Source: Mariprofundaceae bacterium (GTDB taxonomy: Bacteria > Pseudomonadota > Zetaproteobacteria > Mariprofundales > Mariprofundaceae). From it: a stretch of 5,137 nt of DNA. This document shows, piece by piece, positions 1 to 5,137 of this stretch; positions within the stretch are counted from its first letter, which is position 1; the number at the start of each line of letters is the position of its first letter. The notes below the pieces were generated by a model. The model did not search any database. It had not been told where the DNA came from and saw only the letters and a list, made by a program, of their open reading frames with translations. A program made the position numbers and the translations under genes. The stretch spans positions 1 through 5,137 of the forward strand of contig JALUXN010000322.1 in assembly GCA_027018975.1 (NCBI GenBank). The letters run 5' to 3'.

Positions 1-37
1 AAGCCAAGTCGCCCCCGTGAAGGGCGAAATGTGGCAT
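1..37 (-). CDS. Possible N-terminal fragment of a divergent gene (cut by left edge; perhaps CobC/CobD-like)
   Basis: On the minus strand an ATG at 37-35 opens a frame that stays open to the left edge and reads MPHFALHGGDLA. A His-Gly-Gly-(Asn/Asp) motif this close to the start recalls the N-terminus of threonine-phosphate decarboxylases of cobalamin synthesis (CobC/CobD, PLP aminotransferase fold). Twelve residues are far too few to assign a function. No clear Shine-Dalgarno sequence precedes the ATG. A competing minus-strand frame starting at 57 (MDSHRSQCHISPF...) is also open to the edge, but it looks less protein-like and has no good ribosome site either. If real, the gene diverges from recQ and shares the 38-269 regulatory region. 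The fragment could equally be chance open frame. Confidence 0.27.
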   Translation of the reverse strand, partial: MPHFALHGGDLA

Positions 38-86
38 TGAGAGCGGTGGCTGTCCATCGATTTTCTTGCTTGTAGAGGCGGATTGC

Positions 87-109
87 CACAGTCGATCTGT
101 GTGTGACAG
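87..109. repeat. Overlapping dyad cluster CACAG / CTGTG / ACAG
   Basis: CACAG (87-91) and CTGTG (97-101) are perfect inverted arms of 5 bases around TCGAT. CTGT (97-100) also pairs with ACAG (106-109) around GTGTG, so one central arm has two possible partners at equal 9-base steps. The arrangement could be an operator for a dimeric regulator or two mutually exclusive small hairpins. The arms are short enough to arise by chance, and the spacing is not that of the E. coli LexA site. Confidence 0.25.
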
Positions 110-120
110 CGAGAAAAGGG

Positions 121-149
121 TTGAAATTGGTTCTGTGATGTGGTGCAAT
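121..149 (+). promoter_or_regulatory. Weak sigma70-like promoter candidate for recQ
   Basis: TTGAAA (121-126, five of six matches to the -35 consensus) is followed after 17 bases by TGCAAT (144-149, four of six matches to the -10 consensus). Transcription would begin near 156 and leave a leader of about 115 bases carrying the hairpins at 179-196 and 212-228. No extended -10 or UP element is evident. This is the best-spaced candidate I found, but hexamer pairs of this quality are common by chance. Confidence 0.25.
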
Positions 150-178
150 CCATTTTATGACACGCTGTGCAGGTCATG

Positions 179-196
179 ATCAGCCGTTCGGCTGGT
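179..196. other. GC hairpin in the recQ leader region
   Basis: CAGCC (181-185) and GGCTG (190-194) form a perfect 5-base-pair stem with a GTTC loop, extended by an A-T pair and a T-G wobble. On the plus strand it is followed by GAA and then TTTT (200-203), giving a weak resemblance to an intrinsic terminator or attenuator. The U-tract is short and not directly adjacent to the stem, so terminator function is doubtful. It may simply be a structured part of the leader or an operator dyad. Confidence 0.3.
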
Positions 197-211
197 GAAT
201 TTTCCAGAACA

Positions 212-228
212 ATATTGATGCACAATAT
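212..228. repeat. AT-rich inverted repeat upstream of recQ
   Basis: ATATTG (212-217) and CAATAT (223-228) are perfect 6-base inverted arms separated by ATGCA. CAATAT also occurs as a direct copy at 210-215. A 17-base AT-rich dyad in front of a gene is the general shape of a binding site for a dimeric helix-turn-helix regulator. No specific regulator can be named, and the element could be fortuitous. Confidence 0.3.
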
Positions 229-260
229 CAGCCCAGCCGCGCGTCGGTGGCGGGCGCTAT

Positions 261-265
261 GAGGA
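261..265 (+). promoter_or_regulatory. Ribosome binding site of recQ
   Basis: GAGGA lies directly before a run of A, leaving 5 bases between GAGG and the ATG at 270. It supports that ATG over the in-frame ATG at 285, which lacks a comparable purine-rich site at suitable distance. Confidence 0.75.
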
Positions 266-269
266 AAAA

Positions 270-2435
270 ATGGCAACCAAGAAAATGAGAGAGAAAGCAC
301 GCAAAGTGCTCAAAGATGTGTTCGGCTATGATGCATTCCGGCCGATGCAGGAAGATATTATTATGTCCCTGATGGACGGCAAGGATGCCTTTGTGCTGAT
401 GCCGACCGGCGGTGGTAAATCGCTCTGCTACCAGATTCCAGCGATGATGCGCAAGGGCACCGGTATCGTGGTCTCGCCACTGATTTCGTTGATGAAGGAT
501 CAGGTCGATGCGTTGACCGCCTGCGGGGTGAATGCCGCCTACTATAACTCGTCGCTGAAGGCGGCGGAGTCGAAAGAGGTGCTGGAGCGCTTTGAGGCCG
601 GCGAACTGGATCTGCTCTATGTGGCGCCGGAGCGGCTGCTCTCCAAAACCTTCCTGAGCAAGCTGGAGAAGGTGGAGCTGGCGATGTTCGCCATCGATGA
701 GGCGCACTGTGTCTCGCAGTGGGGGCATGACTTCCGCCCCGAATATGTGCGCCTCGGTGAGCTGCGCGACATTTTCCCCGACGTGCCGCTACTGGCGCTA
801 ACGGCGACCGCCGATGAGCACACCCGTGAGGATATCAGCGATCGTTTGCGGCTGGGCAAGGCGAAGCGCTTTGTAGCCAGTTTTGATCGCCCCAATATCC
901 GCTATCTGGTGGCCGAGAAGCGTCAGCCGCTGACGCAGATTCTGCAGTTCCTCGAAGGGTGGCCGAATGCATCGGGCGTGATCTACTGCCTGTCGCGCAA
1001 ACGGGTGGAGGATCTGGCGGTGAATTTGCAGCGCCACGGTATTGTCGCGGCGGCCTACCATGCCGGCATCCCCGGCCGTTCGCGCGAGAAGGTGCAGGAT
1101 GATTTCCTGCGCGACCGCATCAAGGTGATTGTGGCGACGATCGCCTTCGGCATGGGCGTCGATAAGCCGAATGTCCGTTTCGTGATCCATCACGATCTGC
1201 CGAAGAGTATCGAGTCCTACTATCAGGAGACAGGGCGTGCTGGCCGTGATGGGCTGGAGTCCGAGGCGCTGATGCTCTACGGCTCCGGCGATGTGAATCT
1301 GGTGCGGCGTCTGATTGAGAATGTTGAGAATATCGATCAGCGGCGGGTGGAGGTGCACAAACTCAATAGCATGGTCGCCTTCTCTGAGGCGCTGACCTGC
1401 CGCCGCCGTGTGCTGCTCGGCTATTTCGGCGAGCCGCTGGAAGAGCCGTGCGGCAACTGCGACATCTGCCTCGATCCGCCGGAGACCTATGATGCCACCG
1501 AGTATGCCGAGGTGGCGCTGAAGTGTGTCAAAGAGCTGAAGGGGAACTACGGCATGGGTTATGTGGTCGATGTGCTGCGCGGCTCGAAAAATGCGCGCAT
1601 TGTCGAAAACAAGCATGACAAACTGAAGAGCCACGGTGCCGGCGCCGATCTCAATGCCGATGAGTGGACATCGATTCTGCGCCAGCTGGTGCACCACGGC
1701 TACTTTATTCAAGATGTCTCCCGTCGTGCGGCGATGTTGGCGACCAAGAAGGCGGAGCGGATCGGCAGTGGCGAGCCGGTGATTTTGGCCAAGTATCAGC
1801 CGGGTGTGCGGCGGCAGTTCAAGCGCCTCGGTATGAAGCGCGATGAGCCGCTGTTCAAGAAACTGGTCAAACTGCGCGAGGAGTTGGCAGATAAAGAGGA
1901 TGTGCCGCCGCATGTGATCTTCAGCGATGTGACGCTCACCGAGATGTCACAGCGCAAGCCGGAGTCGGAGGCGGATCTGCAGACGATCAGCGGTGTCGGC
2001 CAGCATAAGCTGGAGCTCTATGGCGAGGCGTTTGTCGAGGTGATCAAGGAGCATGCCGCCAATGAGGGCAATAAGAAAACGACCAGCGACGGCAAGGATA
2101 TTCCAATGCTCATCGCCAAAGGGCCGGGGCTGAACGACACGCAGAGCTACACGCTATCGCTGCAGCGTAAGGGTATGTCGGTGGCGGAGATTGCCGCCAC
2201 GCAGGGCGTGAGTGAGGCGACGGTGCTCAAACACTATGTGGCGATTATCCGAGCCGGCCAATATATCGATGTGCCCGCCTTTATCGGCGAGGATTTCGAT
2301 ACGATCATGCAGGAGCTGGACGATGCCGACCCTTACGCCTCGTTGAGCGAGATCAAACGCGATCTCTCTGTCGATCTCGGCAATGAGGAGTTTCGTCTGG
2401 TGCTCGCCTGGCGCGAAGCGATCGGGGTGGCTTAA
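270..2435 (+). CDS. recQ: ATP-dependent DNA helicase RecQ with C-terminal helix-turn-helix extension
   Basis: RecQ-family 3'-5' DNA helicase (superfamily 2), acting in the cytoplasm in recombinational repair, fork processing and suppression of illegitimate recombination. All helicase motifs are visible: motif 0 (FGYDAFRPMQ, Gln27), Walker A (MPTGGGKS, Lys50), motif II DEAH (143-146) followed by the aromatic-rich loop SQWGHDFRP, motif III TATA (178-181), motif V (AFGMGVDKP) and motif VI QETGRAGRDG (Arg323, Arg326). The zinc-binding cysteines are 377, 394, 397 and 400. The RQC winged helix spans about 405-510 (GMGYVVDVLRG, HDKLKSHG) and HRDC about 528-594 (VPPHVIFSDVTL, ISGVGQHKLE). E. coli RecQ has about 610 residues; this one has 721, because a hydrophilic linker (about 596-612) leads into a helix-turn-helix-like domain (about 620-721, GMSVAEIAATQGVSEATV) of the type seen at the C-terminus of some other bacterial RecQ proteins. 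The protein appears intact. It converges with the minus-strand permease gene, overlapping it by four bases. Confidence 0.97.
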   Translation: MATKKMREKARKVLKDVFGYDAFRPMQEDIIMSLMDGKDAFVLMPTGGGKSLCYQIPAMMRKGTGIVVSPLISLMKDQVDALTACGVNAAYYNSSLKAAESKEVLERFEAGELDLLYVAPERLLSKTFLSKLEKVELAMFAIDEAHCVSQWGHDFRPEYVRLGELRDIFPDVPLLALTATADEHTREDISDRLRLGKAKRFVASFDRPNIRYLVAEKRQPLTQILQFLEGWPNASGVIYCLSRKRVEDLAVNLQRHGIVAAAYHAGIPGRSREKVQDDFLRDRIKVIVATIAFGMGVDKPNVRFVIHHDLPKSIESYYQETGRAGRDGLESEALMLYGSGDVNLVRRLIENVENIDQRRVEVHKLNSMVAFSEALTCRRRVLLGYFGEPLEEPCGNCDICLDPPETYDATEYAEVALKCVKELKGNYGMGYVVDVLRGSKNARIVENKHDKLKSHGAGADLNADEWTSILRQLVHHGYFIQDVSRRAAMLATKKAERIGSGEPVILAKYQPGVRRQFKRLGMKRDEPLFKKLVKLREELADKEDVPPHVIFSDVTLTEMSQRKPESEADLQTISGVGQHKLELYGEAFVEVIKEHAANEGNKKTTSDGKDIPMLIAKGPGLNDTQSYTLSLQRKGMSVAEIAATQGVSEATVLKHYVAIIRAGQYIDVPAFIGEDFDTIMQELDDADPYASLSEIKRDLSVDLGNEEFRLVLAWREAIGVA

Positions 2436-3289
2436 CGCCTGAGTTTCGGGTCGAAGTAGTCGCGCAAGCCTTCGCCGAGCAGGTTGTAGCCGAGCACGGT
2501 GATGAGGATGGCCAGCCCCGGATAGAGGGAGAGCCACCAGGCGATCTGGATGTTGTCTTTGCCCTCCATGAGGATGTTGCCCCACGATGGGTCGGGCGGC
2601 TGCACGCCGAAGCCGAGGAAAGAGAGGCCGGATTCGAGCAGGACGGCGCCGGCGATACCCAGAATTGCTGAGACCAGTACCGGCCCCAGCGCGTTGGGCA
2701 GCAGGTAGCGCCAGATGAGCCGTAGCGGTGAAGCGCCGAGGCTGTGGGCGGCGAGGATAAACTCACGCTGTTTGAGGCTGAGGAACTCCGCCCGCACCAG
2801 CCGCGCCACCCCCATCCATGAGGTCAAACCGATCACAATCATGATATTCCAGATCGACGGTTCGAGGAAAGCGATCACCGCGAGGATCAGGAAGAAGGTG
2901 GGGAAGCAGAGCACCATGTCGGTGGTGCGCATGAGTGTGGCATCGATCCGGCCGCCGAAAAAGCCGGCCACAGCACCGAGCGCAATCCCCACGGCCATGG
3001 AGATGCCGACCGCCACGAAGCCAACCGATAGCGATACGCGCGCGCCGTAGAGCATGCGCGAGAAGACATCGCGCCCCAAGGTGTCGGTGCCGCACCAGTG
3101 TTGCCACGATGGCGGCATGAGGATGACATCGACATTGATAGCGGTGGGGTCGTAGGGGGCGATGACGGGGGCGAAGATCGCCAGCAGTGCCACGCTGCAG
3201 ACAATCGCGCCACCAATCGCCATGAGTGGAAAACGGCGCAGTAATTTGACCGGTCGGCTGCTGTCGGCGCTGGCGATGGTGTGACTCAT
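2432..3289 (-). CDS. ABC transporter permease, DppC/OppC-like (peptide/nickel family)
   Basis: Inner-membrane channel subunit of a binding-protein-dependent importer of the peptide/opine/nickel class, 285 residues. An OppC-type N-terminal segment (about 18-50, one membrane span then APYDP) leads to the signature GTDTLGRDVFSRMLYGARVS (67-86). The permease domain has about five further spans. The EAA loop that docks on the ATPase is at about 177-199 (FILAAHSLGASPLRLIWRYL). The typical family ending ESGLSFLGFG...PDPSWGNIL and LGEGLRDYFDPKLRR is present, so the protein is full length. An upstream in-frame ATG at 3325 would add 12 residues (MGRPAHPPRQPR) lying inside the preceding gene. The ATG at 3289 is preferred because it forms the classic ATGA overlap with the DppB-like gene and gives a normal family start. 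The substrate cannot be told from a permease alone. Confidence 0.93.
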   Translation of the reverse strand: MSHTIASADSSRPVKLLRRFPLMAIGGAIVCSVALLAIFAPVIAPYDPTAINVDVILMPPSWQHWCGTDTLGRDVFSRMLYGARVSLSVGFVAVGISMAVGIALGAVAGFFGGRIDATLMRTTDMVLCFPTFFLILAVIAFLEPSIWNIMIVIGLTSWMGVARLVRAEFLSLKQREFILAAHSLGASPLRLIWRYLLPNALGPVLVSAILGIAGAVLLESGLSFLGFGVQPPDPSWGNILMEGKDNIQIAWWLSLYPGLAILITVLGYNLLGEGLRDYFDPKLRR

Positions 3290-4269
3290 GCGTGGCTGCC
3301 GTGGCGGATGCGCGGGTCTGCCCACGCATAGGCGATGTCGGCGATCAGATTGCCGAACAGAGTTAATACGGCGCCGATGACGGTGATCCCCATGATCAGC
3401 GGATAGTCGCGCGCCATCACCGCTTCAAAAAAGAGCAGACCCATGCCGGGCAGCGAGAAGAGCTGTTCGACGATCACCGAGCCGCCGATCAGGCCGGGGA
3501 TGGAGAGGCCGAGCAGGGTGATGATCGGCAGCAGCGCATTTTTCAGCGCCAAGCAGTAGCGGATGGCTCCCTCCGGCATGCCCATGGCGCGGGCGGTGGT
3601 GATGTAGTCGGCATGGATCACCTCCAGCATGCCGCTGCGCATGAAGCGGCTCATCCCCGCCAGCCCGCCGATGGCCGACACGAATACGGGTAGAATCAGG
3701 TGTTTGGCGCGATCGAGCGTTTGCTGCCAGTCGCTCATCTGTTGCCAGCTGTAGTCGTGCAGGCCGGAGATGGGCAGCCAGTTCAGCCCGACACCGAGGC
3801 TGATCATCAGCATCAGCCCCAGCCAGAAAGAGGGGATGGCGAAGCCGATGAAGACAGCGATGGTCATCGATTTGTCGAACCAGGAGTCGCGCCGCACCGC
3901 GCTGGCGATACCGATGGGGATGGCGAAAGCGATAATCACCAGCATGGCCAGCAGATTGATGGTGAGGGTAACCGGAATGCGCTCGGTGATCTTATCGAGT
4001 ACCGGCCGACCGTCGGCGGAGAAGGAGGTGCCGAAATCGAGCACGGCGAGCCGTTTTAGCCAGTGCCAGTATTGCGTATAGAGCGGCTGATCGAGGCCGT
4101 AATAGCTGCGCAACCGCTCAATATCCGCTGCCGATACCTTCGGATTGAACTCCTGCCCGACGACACTCGGTTCGCCCGGCGCCAGATGCATCATGCCGAA
4201 GGAGATGATGGTGATACCGAAGAGCAGTGGCACCATGCCAGCGAGTCGTTTGAGGATATAACCAGTCAC
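3286..4269 (-). CDS. ABC transporter permease, DppB/OppB-like (peptide/nickel family)
   Basis: First channel subunit of the same peptide/nickel-type importer, 327 residues, in the inner membrane. The N-terminus MTGYILKRLAGMVPLLFGIT matches the usual DppB pattern: a short basic segment, the first span at about 11-29, then HLAPGEP. A periplasmic stretch follows (about 30-98, including YYGLDQPLYTQY and LDFGTSF). The permease domain spans about 99-312, with an EAA loop at about 222-248 (DYITTARAMGMPEGAI). The family-typical EQLFSLPGMGLL (268-279) and the terminal DPRIR (318-322) show it is complete. The start is GTG at 4269-4267, preceded by AGGG at 7 bases; no ATG gives a better family N-terminus. 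It overlaps the DppC-like gene by 4 bases and lies 48 bases after ygiQ. No binding protein or ATPase gene adjoins it. Confidence 0.94.
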   Translation of the reverse strand: MTGYILKRLAGMVPLLFGITIISFGMMHLAPGEPSVVGQEFNPKVSAADIERLRSYYGLDQPLYTQYWHWLKRLAVLDFGTSFSADGRPVLDKITERIPVTLTINLLAMLVIIAFAIPIGIASAVRRDSWFDKSMTIAVFIGFAIPSFWLGLMLMISLGVGLNWLPISGLHDYSWQQMSDWQQTLDRAKHLILPVFVSAIGGLAGMSRFMRSGMLEVIHADYITTARAMGMPEGAIRYCLALKNALLPIITLLGLSIPGLIGGSVIVEQLFSLPGMGLLFFEAVMARDYPLIMGITVIGAVLTLFGNLIADIAYAWADPRIRHGSHA

Positions 4270-4317
4270 CCGGCAACCCTAGCCGCGAATCGGCGCAAAT
4301 CTATCACTCCGGCAGGC
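4270..4317 (-). other. Short gap between ygiQ and the permease genes
   Basis: These 48 bases contain no terminator-like hairpin followed by a T-run on the minus strand; only a small GCCG/CGGC stem without a U-tract is visible. No good promoter hexamers are apparent either. The simplest reading is that transcription can continue from ygiQ into the permease pair, although a promoter inside the ygiQ coding sequence cannot be excluded. Confidence 0.45.
4277..4280 (-). promoter_or_regulatory. Ribosome binding site of the DppB-like gene
   Basis: On the minus strand AGGG stands 7 bases before the GTG start at 4269. The match is short but well spaced, and it supports the non-ATG start chosen for this gene. 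Confidence 0.5.
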
Positions 4318-5137
4318 TCAGCGTCGTCGGTATCTGTGGTTGGTGCGACGGGCGGGGTGGGCGCGGCGCAATCGTTCGTGGCGCTGGGCGGCGGGCACCA
4401 GACACGTCTCACCACTGCCGATGAGATCTTCCCGCCCCATCTGTTTCAGCGCCGCGCGCAGCAGCGGCCAGTTATTCGGATCGTGGTAGCGCAATAGCGC
4501 TTTGTGCAGTTCGCGCTGTTTTTTGCGGCGGGCGGTGACCACTACTTCGCTGTTGCGGCTGATTTTGCGCAGCGGATTGCGGCGGCTGTGGTACATGGCG
4601 GGGGCGGTGGACATGGGCGAGGGGAGAAACGCCTGCACCTGATCGGGCTTGAAGCGGTTGGCTTTCAGCCAGAGGGCGAGATTGAGCATATCCTCGTCGC
4701 TGGTGCCGGGGTGGGCGGCGATGAAATAGGGGATGAGATACTGCTGCTTGCCGGCGCGGCGGCTGGCGCGCTCGAACATGGTGCGGAACTGCTCAAAGGC
4801 GCCGATACCCGGCTTCATCATCTTATCGAGCGGCGCATCTTCGGTGTGCTCCGGCGCGATTTTCAGATAGCCGCCGACATGGTGGGTGGCCAGCTCCTCG
4901 ATATATTCGGGCGACTTCACCGCCAAGTCGTAGCGCAGGCCGGAGGCGATAAAAATGCGTTTTATACCGGGTAGTTTGCGCGCTTTGCGATAGAGCTGGA
5001 TGAGCGGCGTGTGGTCGGTATTGAGATTGCTGCAGATGGCGGGGAAGACGCAGGAGGGTTTGCGGCAGGCAGCTTCAATCGTCTTCGATTTACAGGCCAG
5101 TCGATACATGTTGGCGGTCGGGCCACCGAGGTCGGAG
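4318..5137 (-). CDS. ygiQ: YgiQ family radical SAM protein, C-terminal part (5' end beyond window)
   Basis: The frame is open through the right edge, where it enters as SDLGGPTAN before MYRLACKSK; the Met at 5109 is internal, not the start. In all 272 residues are present, roughly the C-terminal 40% of a family of about 700 or more residues. Counting from that Met, the features are four conserved cysteines (6, 15, 20, 26), HHVGGYLKIAPEHTE (76-90), YLIPYFIAAHPGT (124-136) and HKALLRYHDPNNWP (202-215). All match my recollection of E. coli YgiQ. The radical SAM CxxxCxxC motif that binds the 4Fe-4S cluster should lie in the missing N-terminal part. The precise reaction of YgiQ is not established to my knowledge. 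The protein ends in a short arginine-rich tail, shorter than the basic tail of E. coli YgiQ. The gene lies 48 bases upstream of the permease pair on the same strand. Confidence 0.95.
   Translation of the reverse strand, partial: SDLGGPTANMYRLACKSKTIEAACRKPSCVFPAICSNLNTDHTPLIQLYRKARKLPGIKRIFIASGLRYDLAVKSPEYIEELATHHVGGYLKIAPEHTEDAPLDKMMKPGIGAFEQFRTMFERASRRAGKQQYLIPYFIAAHPGTSDEDMLNLALWLKANRFKPDQVQAFLPSPMSTAPAMYHSRRNPLRKISRNSEVVVTARRKKQRELHKALLRYHDPNNWPLLRAALKQMGREDLIGSGETCLVPAAQRHERLRRAHPARRTNHRYRRR

Larger units (their letters stand above)
38..269. promoter_or_regulatory. Non-coding region upstream of recQ
   Basis: This 232-base stretch has no convincing gene in any frame and is visibly richer in A and T than the coding sequence to its right. 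It holds the recQ Shine-Dalgarno site, one weak sigma70-like promoter candidate (121-149), a dyad cluster (87-109), a GC hairpin (179-196) and an AT-rich inverted repeat (212-228). No E. coli-type LexA box (CTGT-N8-ACAG) and no recognisable riboswitch core were found by eye. If the leftward fragment at 1-37 is real, this is a divergent promoter region. Confidence 0.6.

Noticed and set aside
97..109. LexA (SOS) box upstream of recQ
   Set aside because: CTGT and ACAG are only 5 bases apart, whereas the E. coli site needs 8. The LexA site of this lineage is unknown to me.
38..269. Cobalamin riboswitch serving the possible leftward gene
   Set aside because: I could not find a convincing B12-box core on the minus strand; only partial GCCAC matches are present.
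228..895. Minus-strand open frames over the recQ 5' end
   Set aside because: They are antisense shadows of the helicase motifs, with no recognisable family and no ribosome site noted.
798..1913. Long minus-strand open frame (371 codons) opposite recQ
   Set aside because: It lies wholly inside the well-conserved recQ coding sequence. Its translation is rich in His, Gln, Leu and Ile without recognisable domains, as expected of an antisense frame in GC-rich codon usage.
2154..2766. Minus-strand open frames across the recQ/permease junction
   Set aside because: They run out of frame through two convincing genes, and their composition is typical of shadow frames.
3290..3325. Upstream ATG (3325) as the start of the DppC-like permease
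   Set aside because: It would add 12 residues inside the preceding gene. The ATG at 3289 forms an ATGA overlap and gives a normal family N-terminus.
2715..3329. Alternative frames on both strands within the DppC-like gene
   Set aside because: The 285-residue permease has full family signatures in its own frame; these frames give Arg/Ser/His-rich, domain-free products.
3700..4974. Plus-strand open frames opposite the DppB-like gene and ygiQ
   Set aside because: They are antisense to strongly conserved proteins and have low-complexity Gly/Ala/His-rich translations without a family match.
5107..5109. Met codon at 5109 as the start of ygiQ
   Set aside because: The frame continues upstream as DLGGPTAN, a conserved YgiQ sequence, so this Met is internal and the gene is cut by the window edge.

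Overview
The window reads as an ordinary stretch of a proteobacterial chromosome: moderately GC-rich and tightly packed, with well-conserved housekeeping-type genes. The RecQ domain plan, the YgiQ protein and the codon use (many GAT, GTG, CTG, GCG and GAG codons) fit Gammaproteobacteria or a neighbouring class such as Zetaproteobacteria. The genus cannot be fixed from this sequence.

Layout, left to right. Bases 1-37 may hold the first 12 codons of a leftward gene that runs off the left edge; this is tentative. Bases 38-269 are a non-coding, relatively AT-rich region with several small dyads, one weak sigma70-like promoter candidate and a Shine-Dalgarno site. Bases 270-2435 (+) encode a complete 721-residue RecQ DNA helicase with helicase core, zinc-binding, RQC and HRDC regions, plus a C-terminal helix-turn-helix extension that E. 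coli RecQ lacks. On the minus strand, reading from the right edge, come the C-terminal 272 residues of a YgiQ-type radical SAM protein (4318-5137). After a 48-base gap follow two Dpp/Opp-type ABC transporter permeases: the DppB-like subunit (3286-4269, GTG start) and the DppC-like subunit (2432-3289).

How the genes relate. The two permeases overlap by four bases (ATGA) and are almost certainly translated together as the two halves of one peptide or nickel-type importer channel. Their substrate-binding protein and ATPases are not in the window. ygiQ may share the transcript, since no terminator is visible in the 48-base gap. recQ and the DppC-like gene converge, and their stop codons share the four bases TTAA, so no spacer is left for a terminator between them. 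I see no mobile element, CRISPR array, tRNA, rRNA, prophage or defence cassette. I do not find convincing evidence of an undescribed system. The points most worth a second look are the RecQ C-terminal extension, the permease pair without its partner genes, the stop-codon overlap and the dyad-rich recQ upstream region.
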